A stretch of DNA of 34,740 nt. Source: Rhizobium sullae (GTDB lineage: Bacteria > Pseudomonadota > Alphaproteobacteria > Rhizobiales > Rhizobiaceae). Made by a program: the position numbers and the translations under genes. The notes under the pieces were generated by a model that was not told where the DNA came from, ran no database searches, and saw only the letters and a list, made by a program, of their open reading frames with translations. Within the stretch, counting starts at the first letter, position 1. Each line of letters starts with the position of its first letter. Where the stretch lies: assembly GCF_900169785.1 (NCBI RefSeq), contig NZ_FWER01000057.1:1-34740 (forward strand), in the 5' to 3' direction. This document shows positions 1 through 9,186 of this stretch, one piece after another.

Positions 1-59
1 GAAAATGGAAGTGGCATGTGCAAACTAGTCATGTGCGGCCTCCGCGGTTGTTCAGAATA

Positions 60-2858
60 TCAGGCTAGATTGTTTCTCCGCCGTCGTCCTTGATCTCTCT
101 CAAGCCGGAGTGGGCAATGACCGCTGCCGTTCGTGGCGTCCTGTGACAGATCACGCTTGTTTCGCCCCCCTGCCGCATTTGGATCGGCAAGCCTGAGGCG
201 CACTAGTTCAAGCCCCGCATCACCAGATGAGGTCGCGACCTCAAATCCAAGCTTGCGGCACAACCCGAGCATCTTTGCGTTGCCGCGCAGAACGGAGCCA
301 CGGACCTCCGCCAGACCTTCTGCGCGTGCGAACAGCAGGAGCTGCTGCAAGAGCGCCGTTCCCAAGCCGATGCGCTGTTGGTCGCTCCTGACGAGCAGGC
401 CATAGTCGCCCCACTCCCGCCCCGCGTCAATCATGAGACGGGAAACGCCCACAAGCTGCCCTGCCGGATTGATCGCCACGAAGGCCATCTCTCTCTCGTA
501 GTCGATATGCGTCATGCGGACAATTGCCGCCTCGGAAAGCCTGGTCTGCCCAAAGAACCGCATCTGCAAATCGTCTGCCGTTGTCTGCTCCAGCAGCCCC
601 GCATAAAGCTCGGCGTCCAATGGGAGGATCGGCCGCAAGGAGAAGTGTTGCCCCATCAAATTGACGTCGCGGCTCCACCCGACTGGATACGGCCTGATTA
701 CCAGGTTCCGGTTAGGCACCGGTTCCCGCAATCGCGATGGATCGATTTCGATGCGGGCGTCGAGCGCGATGACGGTTCGGGGTCCGGCGACCAGCGGATT
801 GATATCAACAGCGCGAACGAACGGAAAATCGACCGCCAGCTGCGAGAGCGCGAAAAGCACGTTCTTGATGGCGTCACGATTTGCGGCTGGGATGTGACGA
901 AAGCCTTGCAGCAGCCGGTCAATACGGGTGGCTTTGATCAGATCGTCTGCCAGGCCATTGTCAAGTGGCGGCAGGCCCATGGCGATGTCGTCGGTCTGCT
1001 CGACCGCGACCCCACCTGCCCCGAATAAGATGGCCGGCCCAAATATGGCGTCAGCTGAAAGTCCTGCGAGAAGTTCGAACCCGTTGTCGACCTTGACCAT
1101 AGGCTGGAGGACATATCCATGGATCTGGTCGGCGAACTCCGCCGCCGTTGCCGCTGCTTTCATCTTACGCGCGGCGCGGCACACCTGGGCCACGCTTGTG
1201 AGATTCAAGGCGACGCCGCCAACGTCCGATTTATGGGTAATTGTCCGCGACAGGATCTTCAGGACGATGCTTGGATAGTGCCGCAACATCCTCGTCGCAA
1301 GGTGGTCGACGGCTGCGATCGTTTCAGCAACGAGATATTCGGGAACCGGAATCTGGTAAGCTGCGAGCACCGCTTTCGCTTCGATCTCTGTCAGCATCGT
1401 CCGGCCCTCGTTGGCCGCTCCTTCGAATATGCGGAAAGCTGCATTTCGATTGAAGCTCATCTCTTTGGCGGTCGAAGCCGTGATGTGCGTGAGCTGCTCC
1501 TTGCGCCGGCCCCACTGTGCGAGGATATGAAGCGCCGCTATCGCGTCGTCGGGCATCTCATAGTCCGAGATTCCAGCACTGCGCAGAATCTGGCGGCCAT
1601 CCCGGGCTGCTTTTCCACCCAAGAGGCAGGTTAGCAACGGCTTGCCGGCCAGTGTGCCCTCCTGCACTATCCCTGCAATCGCGAGGGCGGTTGCAACCGG
1701 CGGCGCAGCCTGCACCGGGCAATGCAAGGCAAGAACGGCATCCACTCCGGTATCGGCAGCGATCGTCCTGACTGCTGCAGCGTAACGGTCGGGTGTCGCA
1801 TCACCCACGACATCGACGGGATTGCTCCTGGACCATCCACCTGGGAGAAGCCGGTCGAGGTCGGCTATCGTTTCTGCCGTCAATGACGCAAGCACTTCAC
1901 CCTTGTCGAGAAGGCTATCGACGGCAAGCACGCCGGCGCCGCCGCCGTTGGTGACGATGGCGATGTGCGCAGGAGAGAGCGGCGGGAAGCGCGCGGTGAT
2001 CTCGGCGGCGGCAAACAGTTCCGAGAGCGTCGCGACGCGAATGATCCCTGCCCTCTTCAGGACGGCATCAAGGATGCGGCCGTTGCTGGCGAGTGCGCCG
2101 GTGTGGGTCGCCGCCGCAGCAGCTGCTGCCTTATGGCGGCCCGGGACGATGGCGATCAATGGCTTCAGGCGCCCTGCCGCCCGCGCGGCCGAGATGAACT
2201 TTCTCGGATTAACGATGGATTCCAGATATATGATGATTGCAGACGTCTCGTGATCGGTTGCCAGGAGATCAATTGCGTCGCCAATATCGACATCGATCAT
2301 ATCGCCAAGCGAGATAACCTGGGAAAAGCCGATATCGTGATCGCCTGCCCAATCAAGAAGAGAACTTACGATGGCGCCGGATTGGGACAGCAGCCCAATG
2401 TTGCCGCGGCTGGCACCCGTGAGCACGAAGCTCGCGTTAAGGTTTGCCGCCGGCAGGATCAGGCCAACGACATTCGGCCCGAAAATCCGCAAGCCGTAAG
2501 GCTTGCTCGCCTCAAGAGCGGATTGCTTGAGGCCGTTCTTGTCAGACAGTCCTGCCGTGACAAGAACCGCGATCTTGGTTCCCTTCTCTCCCAACTCGCG
2601 AAGAAGCGACGGTATAGTCGGGGCCGGTGTCGCAACAATTGCGACGTCCGGCGCGGCAGGCAATGCAGATACGCTTGGATAGCAACTTTGCTCGAAAATT
2701 CGCTCGTGTTTCGGGTTGACCGGCCAGATGTCTCCGGCAAATCCGCCGCGCAACACATTATCCAGAATCTTTGACCCGATCGCGTCTGGCCGCGTAGAGG
2801 CGCCGATAATGGCAATCGATCGAGGATGAAGCAGCGGCGCAAGGTTCTTGATCGACAT
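60..2858 (-). CDS. Fused NDP-forming acyl-CoA synthetase-like / GNAT acetyltransferase (Pat-like)
   Basis: A 932-residue protein in the Pat-type architecture. Residues about 1-135 form a CoA-binding Rossmann domain (motif IAIIGAS near the start). Succinyl-CoA-ligase-like domains follow, then an ATP-grasp domain (about 490-700, with LKILSRTITHKSDVGG), then a C-terminal GNAT domain (about 740-890) with the acetyl-CoA loop QQRIGLGTAL. Known members with this layout acetylate lysines of other proteins, typically acetyl-CoA synthetase. A THTGAL motif sits where succinyl-CoA synthetase alpha carries its phosphohistidine (GHAGA), so ligase chemistry may be retained; that is inference. The C-terminus is a basic tail. 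ATG is at 2858, with a perfect FNR-like box 115 bp upstream. Family assignment is firm; substrate is unknown. Confidence 0.9.
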   Translation of the reverse strand: MSIKNLAPLLHPRSIAIIGASTRPDAIGSKILDNVLRGGFAGDIWPVNPKHERIFEQSCYPSVSALPAAPDVAIVATPAPTIPSLLRELGEKGTKIAVLVTAGLSDKNGLKQSALEASKPYGLRIFGPNVVGLILPAANLNASFVLTGASRGNIGLLSQSGAIVSSLLDWAGDHDIGFSQVISLGDMIDVDIGDAIDLLATDHETSAIIIYLESIVNPRKFISAARAAGRLKPLIAIVPGRHKAAAAAAATHTGALASNGRILDAVLKRAGIIRVATLSELFAAAEITARFPPLSPAHIAIVTNGGGAGVLAVDSLLDKGEVLASLTAETIADLDRLLPGGWSRSNPVDVVGDATPDRYAAAVRTIAADTGVDAVLALHCPVQAAPPVATALAIAGIVQEGTLAGKPLLTCLLGGKAARDGRQILRSAGISDYEMPDDAIAALHILAQWGRRKEQLTHITASTAKEMSFNRNAAFRIFEGAANEGRTMLTEIEAKAVLAAYQIPVPEYLVAETIAAVDHLATRMLRHYPSIVLKILSRTITHKSDVGGVALNLTSVAQVCRAARKMKAAATAAEFADQIHGYVLQPMVKVDNGFELLAGLSADAIFGPAILFGAGGVAVEQTDDIAMGLPPLDNGLADDLIKATRIDRLLQGFRHIPAANRDAIKNVLFALSQLAVDFPFVRAVDINPLVAGPRTVIALDARIEIDPSRLREPVPNRNLVIRPYPVGWSRDVNLMGQHFSLRPILPLDAELYAGLLEQTTADDLQMRFFGQTRLSEAAIVRMTHIDYEREMAFVAINPAGQLVGVSRLMIDAGREWGDYGLLVRSDQQRIGLGTALLQQLLLFARAEGLAEVRGSVLRGNAKMLGLCRKLGFEVATSSGDAGLELVRLRLADPNAAGGRNKRDLSQDATNGSGHCPLRLERDQGRRRRNNLA

Positions 2859-2972
2859 TCAGCGCCCTTTCACTGTTAGCGGCACGCGATTATTGGCTCG
2901 CGAGTGTTGATGGCCCCGCGAGTCACGCTCGAACGCACAGGATCGACCTTAGCAATGCGGTAGCGGCTAGCT

Positions 2973-2986
2973 TTGATCCGCATCAA
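2973..2986. promoter_or_regulatory. FNR/FixK-type box (TTGAT-CCGC-ATCAA)
   Basis: Both half-sites of the FNR/FixK/FnrN consensus are perfect, in the gap between the kinase stop (3039) and the start of the acyl-CoA synthetase/GNAT gene (2858). The centre lies about 121 bp before that start. Function is inferred. Confidence 0.75.
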
Positions 2987-3038
2987 ACGTGGACGTCACG
3001 TTTGCCGCATTGCGGGCTGGGAGGACCGGCCGGAGATT

Positions 3039-4589
3039 TCAAGTTCCTGCTGTGGCCGCCGGCTCTTCGGACATCGATCCCGCAAGGATCTCGTCGCAGA
3101 TGAGATCAGTGTTTTTGGAGGAATCGATCTTGCGCCAGGCGAAGTCACCAAGCTGGCGTGAAAGCTGCATCATAAGCACCTCGAGCCTCGCATCCGAAGG
3201 ACCAGCTCGCCGGTCCTCCACGCGTTTCCGTAACAACGTAGGATCAGCATCGAGCCAGAACCCGCTGAACCGGATGTTCCGCCGGCACGCTGGTGTCTCG
3301 ATGGCAGCCCGATGTTCTGCATCATCGAAGACAGCGTCAGCGACGACGCATCCGCCATCGGAAAGAATGGCGTCCGTCCGCAGGACCATTTCCAAATATA
3401 CGCGTTCAGACACCTCTCGGCGGTAGGCCGCCCTTGGAAGGCGTGTTTCCGCCGGAACGCCGTGCATGGCTTTGCGCAGGCGGTCGCTTTCGACGATGCG
3501 CGCGCCCGGCGCCATGCCGATGTGGGAAGCAAGGCGTTCCGCCACCGTTGTCTTGCCGGAACCGCTCAGCCCGCCGAGCGCAATCAGCCGTGGAGGCCTT
3601 GCTACGAGCAGCTCCCGCGCCAACTCAAAATAAGATTGGGCTTCGGCGCGCAGCGCTTCGATGTTCGCCTTTGCAGTCTCAGCCTGCGTTGCCGTCACGT
3701 GGGCACGGACGGCAGCACGCACTGCCAGGAAAAAAGGCAAGAGGATAAAGCCATCCTCATTGTCGGACTCGTCGAAATAGCGGTTCGCAACCAGATTGGC
3801 ATGATGACGATGCCCATGATGCCAGAGGTCCATGAGCAGAAAGGCGAGGTCGTAAAGGACATCAACCGTGGCGATTGCGTCGTTGAATTCGATGCAATCA
3901 AACAGGCGCGGCTCGCCGTCAAGAAGGCAAATATTGCGCAGATGCAGATCGCCGTGGCAGCGCCTTGTCTTTCCCGCTGCACTTCGCGCTCGCAATCGAT
4001 CCGCATGCCGTTCAAGCGCACCTCGAAAAAGCCGGTCAAAGGCAACAACCTCATGTTCGGCAAACAGCGTGCTGGTCGCAAATCCCTTTCTGTTGACAGT
4101 CAGGACCGCCTTCATGTCGGCGGCGCCATCCCGGCCTTGGGTGACAATTGCATCTTGATGATAGCGCACGATCATCCGCGCTGTGGACGTCATCAGATCG
4201 TCCGTCAGTTTGTCGGCTGCCGCAAGCCGGTCAAACAAGAGATCCTGATCAAAGCGGACCATCTCGACGACGGCGTCAATAGACGTGCCTCCTTCTGCGA
4301 AACAGACAGCCCCGTTTCTGTCCCTGGAGAGGCTCTTGACGCCGAGATAGAGGCCGGGCGCCGTCAGGCTGTTCAGCTCCACCTCCTTTTGACATGCATT
4401 CAAACGCAGGTGTGCGGTCGAGAAGTCGACATAAGGAAGCTTCACCGCCTTCTTCATTTTGTAGGCACGTTGGCCTGCCAAAAAGATCTGCGAGATATGC
4501 GTTTCGATCACCTCAACGGGCAAGCTGAGGCCGTACGATTTCGGATCGCTTAGGAAAGCTATCGCCTCCCGCTGGTCGTCGAGACCCAT
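3039..4589 (-). CDS. Aminoglycoside-phosphotransferase-like / P-loop kinase fusion protein
   Basis: A 516-residue two-domain protein. The N-terminal part resembles the APH/choline-kinase fold, with a catalytic-loop motif HGDLHLRN at about residues 212-219 and a downstream FDCIEFND metal-binding segment. The C-terminal part starts with a Walker A motif GLSGSGKTT (about 340-348) and resembles small P-loop kinases of the AAA_33/gluconate-kinase type. Proteins of this layout are annotated as bifunctional phosphotransferase/ATP-binding proteins; the substrate is unknown. I chose the ATG at 4589 because GGAG lies just upstream and the conserved part starts there; the frame stays open to 4709, but that point is inside an FNR box. 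It lies between the cation ATPase and the acyl-CoA synthetase/GNAT gene on the same strand, with its own upstream box. Confidence 0.85.
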   Translation of the reverse strand: MGLDDQREAIAFLSDPKSYGLSLPVEVIETHISQIFLAGQRAYKMKKAVKLPYVDFSTAHLRLNACQKEVELNSLTAPGLYLGVKSLSRDRNGAVCFAEGGTSIDAVVEMVRFDQDLLFDRLAAADKLTDDLMTSTARMIVRYHQDAIVTQGRDGAADMKAVLTVNRKGFATSTLFAEHEVVAFDRLFRGALERHADRLRARSAAGKTRRCHGDLHLRNICLLDGEPRLFDCIEFNDAIATVDVLYDLAFLLMDLWHHGHRHHANLVANRYFDESDNEDGFILLPFFLAVRAAVRAHVTATQAETAKANIEALRAEAQSYFELARELLVARPPRLIALGGLSGSGKTTVAERLASHIGMAPGARIVESDRLRKAMHGVPAETRLPRAAYRREVSERVYLEMVLRTDAILSDGGCVVADAVFDDAEHRAAIETPACRRNIRFSGFWLDADPTLLRKRVEDRRAGPSDARLEVLMMQLSRQLGDFAWRKIDSSKNTDLICDEILAGSMSEEPAATAGT

Positions 4590-4708
4590 TGCTATCTCCG
4601 TCTTTAGTCGTTCATCCGGATGGCGCTCCGCTTGACAGTGGCGAAGAGGTCCCTCCGCCCTTAATGAAGCTCGCAGAGCCATATCAAAGCACGCCGAATG
4701 TAACCGCA

Positions 4709-4722
4709 TTGATGAAGATCAA
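4709..4722. promoter_or_regulatory. FNR/FixK-type box (TTGAT-GAAG-ATCAA)
   Basis: A second perfect TTGAT-N4-ATCAA palindrome, in the 156-bp gap between the cation ATPase stop (4746) and the kinase start (4589). The centre is about 126 bp upstream of that start. Function is inferred. Confidence 0.75.
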
Positions 4723-4745
4723 CGCTGCCATGCCCCGTTGTCCGG

Positions 4746-7436
4746 TTAGGACTGCGCATCCAGCTCCGCCTTGAAACGCGAGCCGAAAGCCGGTCGTCGA
4801 GCGCTCAACGAAAGCCAGAGCTGCCCTGCAACAAGCGGCAGCAGGCTGCAGCTGATGGCAAGCCCCCAGCCTTCTATGCCTATGGACGCAATCTCCAAGG
4901 TTTCCGATAGAAACGGTACGTTGATCCCCGCAAACAACAGCGCAAGGCAAAGCAAGGTGGCATACCAGACAAAGCGGTTTTGGGTCACCGAGTTATACCA
5001 GAAGCTACTTCCGCTCTCGCGCATGTTGAAGGTATGCCACAGCTGGGCAAGCGCGATGGTGACGAAGGAAACCGTTGTCGCCTGTTCGGCTGCCAGGCCA
5101 AGCCCGCGTATGGAAGAAATCAATGCCAGAAGCGTGGCGCCCGAAATTGCCGCTCCATAGACTGCAACGGCGACCCATTGCGCCTTCGTGAGGATTGCCT
5201 CGTTCTGTTGGCGCGGCGGCCGGTCGAGCACATCGTCTTCACCTTCTCCGGCGGCGAGCGCAAAGGCCGGAAAGACATCCGTGACAAAGTTCAAGAATAG
5301 AATTTGTAGCGGCAGCAATGCCAGTGGAAGTCCCGTGAAGACAGCAATACCCACAACCAGCACCTCCGCCAGATTGCACGAGAGCAGGTATGCCGAGAAC
5401 CTGCGGATATTGGCGAAGATGATCCGTCCCTCGCGAACGGCATGCACGATGGTTGAAAAGGCGTCGTCGAGCAAGACCATGTCTGCAGCCTCTCGGGCGA
5501 CGTCTGTTCCACGTTGGCCCATGGCGACACCGATATCCGCCTTGCTGAGAGCCGGCGCATCATTGACCCCGTCTCCTGTCATGGCGACTACTTCGCCTTC
5601 GCGCTGAAAGGCGCCGATCAGTTCGAGTTTTTGCTCCGGGCTCACGCGTGCAAAGATCTGCCTGTGAATGATCTCCTGACGCTCGGCCTCAGACGCGTCA
5701 CGCAGCAGGGACAGTTCTGCTCCGGTCATCACCGACGCGCCCGGCTCCGTCAGACCAATCGCTTGCGAAATCCCAAGCGCGGTACTCGGGTGATCGCCGG
5801 TTGCCATCACGACGCGGATCCCTGCACCCCGCAAAGCGGCGATCGTTTCCGGTATATCGCCCCGCGGGGGATCGCGAAAACCGACAAGGCCGTAGAATAC
5901 CAATCCGTCTGGAACCGGTTGATCCTGGCCCGCACGCGGATGAAGGGCGACCGCCAGGACCCTCAGCCCTCTTGCCGCAAGTTCTTCAGCGCGACGCAGC
6001 CAAACCGCCCGCTGCGCCGCATCAAGCGATTCCATCTCGATGCCGATCCGGTCTGCAGCCGCCAGCACGTCTTCGGGAGCACCTTTTACGGCAGCAAAAT
6101 AATTGTCGCCGGTCCTGTGTATGGTTGCCATACGCCTGGTTGTGGCATCGAAGGGATGCTCGGCCACTTCCGGAAACGTCACAATCTGTTCCTTGCGGTC
6201 AAGGCCCGCGAAACTTCCAGCGCGCAGGAGCGCGACTTCCATCGGATCACCGGTGCCGGAATAGGCATGGGGGTCGTACTCTGCGTTTGAACACAAAACA
6301 CCAATCAGCAGTGCCTGCATGAGCTCCGGATCAGCCGAGGGATTGACGATGGTGCCTTCCTTCACGATGGAGGCCAGACCATGGTCAATGGAGAAAGCAC
6401 CTGAAGGCATGAGAATTTGCTCAACCTCCATGCGATTTTCGGTAAGTGTGCCGGTCTTGTCGGTAATGATGACGGTCGTCGAACCGAGCGTCTCGACGGC
6501 CGCGAGGTTCTCGACCAGTGCGTTGTGCCGTGCCATGCGCAGCATGCCGCGGGCAAGTGTCAGCGTCGCCACGATCGGCAGTCCTTCGGGGATGGCGGCT
6601 ACGGCAAGCGCAATCGCCGTTTCAACCATCAAGAAGACCGGCCTTCCTGAAGAGAGCCCGGCCGCGGAAATAGCCGCGGCAAGCACCAGCGTAATCCATA
6701 TGAGTTGCCGCGATAGAAGCGCAAGCTGGCGTACAAGTGGAGTGTCTCCACCGCTGGCCTCGTCAATCAGTTGAGTAATGCGGCCAAGTTCCGTGGCGAG
6801 ACCGGTACCCGTCACGATGCCCTCGCCACCTCCGCTCACGATACTTGTGCCTTTAAAGAGCATGGCGTTGCGCTCGTGTAATCCGGCAAGTGCTGAGTCC
6901 GGCTCGATCCCCTTGCCGACCGGCACGGATTCACCGGTCAAAGCCGACTCATCGATTCTTAACGTGGCTGAACTCGCGCACCGCATGTCCGCTGCGACGA
7001 CGTCGCCTGCATCAAGCAGGACAATATCTCCAGGAACCAGTTTCTCCGCCGCGATTTGCTGCGCATGTCCCGCTCGACGTACGCGCGCGTTGCGTTTTCC
7101 AAGTCGCCTTAGCGCCTCCAGAGAGCGCACCGCCCTCCGCTCTGTGAAATAGCCGATCGCCGAATTGATAAACAACACTGCAGCTATGGCCACAGCCTGC
7201 TGGTACTCGCCGAATGCAAGCGAAAGCGCAGTAGCGGCGGCGAGCAACAGCATGACAGGACTCGCGAACTGCCGCAGCAACAAGCGAACATCCGACAGGC
7301 GTTTTTTTGTCGCGAGGGCATTTGCGCCGAACTGCTGCAGCCGCTGCTCGGCGTCCTGCTCGTCAAGCCCGCGGGCCGGATCAACGCCGAGCGCAGCAGC
7401 GACTTCCAAGACAGTCATTGAATGAATATTGCGCAT
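4746..7436 (-). CDS. Cation-translocating P-type ATPase (PEGLP class, calcium-ATPase-like)
   Basis: A membrane ion pump of about 896 residues with all P-type hallmarks: actuator TGES (about 167-170), PEGLP in the ion-binding helix (283-287), phosphorylation site DKTGT (Asp about 326) and hinge GDGVNDAP. It has N-terminal and C-terminal membrane bundles of the P2/P3 kind and no heavy-metal-binding domain or CPC motif, so it is not a copper pump. PEGLP fits calcium or other hard cations; specificity cannot be read with certainty. Start is ambiguous. The frame opens at a GTG at 7556, a TTG at 7457 has the best Shine-Dalgarno (GGAGGGAGA), and the ATG at 7436 matches the usual family N-terminus. 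An FNR-like box at 7586-7599 would put transcription start near 7551, arguing against the GTG. Confidence 0.9.
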   Translation of the reverse strand: MRNIHSMTVLEVAAALGVDPARGLDEQDAEQRLQQFGANALATKKRLSDVRLLLRQFASPVMLLLAAATALSLAFGEYQQAVAIAAVLFINSAIGYFTERRAVRSLEALRRLGKRNARVRRAGHAQQIAAEKLVPGDIVLLDAGDVVAADMRCASSATLRIDESALTGESVPVGKGIEPDSALAGLHERNAMLFKGTSIVSGGGEGIVTGTGLATELGRITQLIDEASGGDTPLVRQLALLSRQLIWITLVLAAAISAAGLSSGRPVFLMVETAIALAVAAIPEGLPIVATLTLARGMLRMARHNALVENLAAVETLGSTTVIITDKTGTLTENRMEVEQILMPSGAFSIDHGLASIVKEGTIVNPSADPELMQALLIGVLCSNAEYDPHAYSGTGDPMEVALLRAGSFAGLDRKEQIVTFPEVAEHPFDATTRRMATIHRTGDNYFAAVKGAPEDVLAAADRIGIEMESLDAAQRAVWLRRAEELAARGLRVLAVALHPRAGQDQPVPDGLVFYGLVGFRDPPRGDIPETIAALRGAGIRVVMATGDHPSTALGISQAIGLTEPGASVMTGAELSLLRDASEAERQEIIHRQIFARVSPEQKLELIGAFQREGEVVAMTGDGVNDAPALSKADIGVAMGQRGTDVAREAADMVLLDDAFSTIVHAVREGRIIFANIRRFSAYLLSCNLAEVLVVGIAVFTGLPLALLPLQILFLNFVTDVFPAFALAAGEGEDDVLDRPPRQQNEAILTKAQWVAVAVYGAAISGATLLALISSIRGLGLAAEQATTVSFVTIALAQLWHTFNMRESGSSFWYNSVTQNRFVWYATLLCLALLFAGINVPFLSETLEIASIGIEGWGLAISCSLLPLVAGQLWLSLSARRPAFGSRFKAELDAQS

Positions 7437-7585
7437 GGGCGGTGCGGCCGAGTCCAAATCAGTTCTCCCTCCACTGTCTTTCCGGTCCTCTTTTTTCCGG
7501 CGCGGCGCGGACGACTGTGCTGTTCGTCCGGCCGGTCTTCTTTCAGTGCTTGACACGAATATCTGTCCGTCCGCCGACCTTCGCT

Positions 7586-7599
7586 TTGATGAAGGTCAA
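7586..7599. promoter_or_regulatory. FNR/FixK-type box (TTGAT-GAAG-GTCAA)
   Basis: One mismatch from TTGAT-N4-ATCAA, upstream of the cation P-type ATPase. At the usual class II position (centre near -41.5) it would start transcription around 7551 on the minus strand. Function is inferred. Confidence 0.65.
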
Positions 7600-7642
7600 G
7601 GTTCAAAGAAACTCATGAACATGACTCACCTCACCGTCGTCG

Positions 7643-7834
7643 TTAGGGAATGAGAATGGCCGCTTCCAGGTTGACCGGAGAGAACTGTACCGCGTCTTCA
7701 CGGGCAAGATCTGCGAGGGAAGCAAGCTCCCGCTCTTCCCACAAGGTGGCATAGGGCAGCGTCAACTTCCCAAGATGGCGCAGACACGCCAACGGACCTC
7801 GATGATGGATATGTGCCGCAGCACCGAGTTTCAC
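7643..7834 (-). CDS. Possible small hypothetical protein (63 residues)
   Basis: A short open frame with a GTG start lies between the alcohol dehydrogenase and the cation ATPase on the same strand. I recognise no family. The C-terminal half is rich in Glu, Leu and Ala; the N-terminus has several His. No good ribosome binding site is visible, and the terminator-like hairpin at 7855-7882 separates it from the gene upstream. It may not be coding. Confidence 0.2.
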   Translation of the reverse strand: MKLGAAAHIHHRGPLACLRHLGKLTLPYATLWEERELASLADLAREDAVQFSPVNLEAAILIP

Positions 7835-7854
7835 GCCTTACCGGCGACAGGAGC

Positions 7855-7882
7855 GTCTCCGCCGCCTTGGGGTAGCGGAGAC
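7855..7882 (-). terminator. Hairpin downstream of the alcohol dehydrogenase
   Basis: Perfect 8-bp arms GTCTCCGC (7855-7862) and GCGGAGAC (7875-7882) with a 12-nt loop, 18 bp past the dehydrogenase stop. There is no clear T-tract, so terminator function is probable but unproven. Confidence 0.5.
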
Positions 7883-7900
7883 ACAGTGCAGCGGCTTCCC

Positions 7901-8968
7901 TCAGGGGCGCCCGTCCCGCGTCGCAGATGCGGTTGCCGGCATGGCCAAGTCGAGCACGATGCGGCCTTCGACCGTTCCCGACTTCAGCCCCGCGAAGATG
8001 GTATTGATGTCTTCGAGCGGCACCTTGGCGATCTCGGCGCGGACCCTGCCTTCGGCGGCAAAGGCGAGGGCCTCGTCGAGATCCCGCCTCGTGCCGACGA
8101 TCGAGCCTCGAACGGTGATGCGCTTCAATACGACGTCGAAGATCGGCGTCGGAAACTCCCCCGGCGGCAAACCGACGAGGCTGACGGTCCCTTTACGGCG
8201 CACCATGCGTAGCGCCTGGGAGAAAGCCGGCGAGGAAACGGCGGTCACGAGGATGCCATGGGCGCCGCCATCCGTGGCCTTCAGCACCTTCTCGACGGCA
8301 TCCTCGGAAAGCGCGTTGACCGCGAGATCGGCACCAACTTCGCGCGCCATCTGCAGCTTTGCGGCTGCGACATCGAGAGCGACCACCTTCAGGCCCATCG
8401 CCTTTGCATATTGAATGGCGACATGACCGAGACCGCCGACGCCGGATATGGCAACCCATTCACCCGGACGCGCTTCGGTTTCCTTGAGGCCCTTGTAAGT
8501 CGTCACGCCTGCGCAGAGGATCGGTGCGATTTGCGCGAAATCTACGCCTTCGGGCAGGCGGGCGGCGAAGGCGGCGGAGGCGATGACGTATTCGGCAAAG
8601 CCGCCATTACAGCTGTAGCCCGTATTGTGCTGATGTTCGCAGAGTGTTTCCCAGCCGGTTTCGCAATATTCGCAACGCAGGCAGGCATCGTGCAACCAGG
8701 CGACGCCGACCGGATCGCCCTCTTTGAATTCGGTCACGCCCGGTCCGAGCGCGGCGACAACGCCGGCCGCCTCATGTCCCGGGATGAAAGGCGGTGCCGG
8801 GCGAACCGGCCAGTCGCCGTGCGCAGCATGAAGATCGGTATGGCATACGCCGCACGCCATGACCTTGACGAGGATTTCACCAGGTCCCGGAACGGGAACG
8901 GGCACGCATTCGATGGACAGCGGTTTACCGAATTCCTTCACCAGTGCCGCCTTCATCATATTGGCCAT
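7901..8968 (-). CDS. adhP: Zinc-dependent alcohol dehydrogenase (MDR family)
   Basis: A 355-residue medium-chain dehydrogenase that should interconvert primary alcohols and aldehydes with NAD(H). Catalytic zinc ligands are seen at Cys42 (CGVCHTD) and His65 (GHE). The four-cysteine structural zinc lobe CLRCEYCETGWETLC follows, and the Rossmann motif GVGGLGHVA sits mid-protein. It most resembles the AdhP/AdhA ethanol dehydrogenase branch. The frame opens at 9088, but GGAGG lies 5 nt before the ATG at 8968, so I place the start there. It has its own promoter region with an FNR-like box at 9036-9049 and a hairpin after the stop, so it is probably monocistronic. A role in fermentative redox balance at low oxygen is inferred. 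Confidence 0.93.
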   Translation of the reverse strand: MANMMKAALVKEFGKPLSIECVPVPVPGPGEILVKVMACGVCHTDLHAAHGDWPVRPAPPFIPGHEAAGVVAALGPGVTEFKEGDPVGVAWLHDACLRCEYCETGWETLCEHQHNTGYSCNGGFAEYVIASAAFAARLPEGVDFAQIAPILCAGVTTYKGLKETEARPGEWVAISGVGGLGHVAIQYAKAMGLKVVALDVAAAKLQMAREVGADLAVNALSEDAVEKVLKATDGGAHGILVTAVSSPAFSQALRMVRRKGTVSLVGLPPGEFPTPIFDVVLKRITVRGSIVGTRRDLDEALAFAAEGRVRAEIAKVPLEDINTIFAGLKSGTVEGRIVLDLAMPATASATRDGRP

Positions 8969-9035
8969 CATAACCTCCATAGCCTTGCCGGTTTGCGATT
9001 GCCGGGTAGAAAATTCGGATCGGGGCGTGCCGGCA

Positions 9036-9049
9036 TTGATCCATCGCAA
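9036..9049. promoter_or_regulatory. FNR/NnrR-type box (TTGAT-CCAT-CGCAA)
   Basis: A hybrid site, one half TTGAT and the other TTGCG when read on the minus strand. Its centre is about 74 bp before the alcohol dehydrogenase ATG. It is weaker than the perfect sites at 2973 and 4709. Confidence 0.5.
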
Positions 9050-9186
9050 AATGCCTGCCCGTTCGGACAGGTTTTGCCTGGCGACCATGGAAGACCTGAG
9101 TATTGCCGCCGTGACGCTTTATCGCGGCGCCGATGACTTGCCATCACGTACTTCTTCCTGGAGCGCCCTCCTAACCTTCCGCAAAA

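Noticed and set aside
3312..4553. 413-codon plus-strand frame
   Set aside because: Fully antisense to the APH/P-loop kinase gene, which has clear motifs; no ribosome binding site or family.
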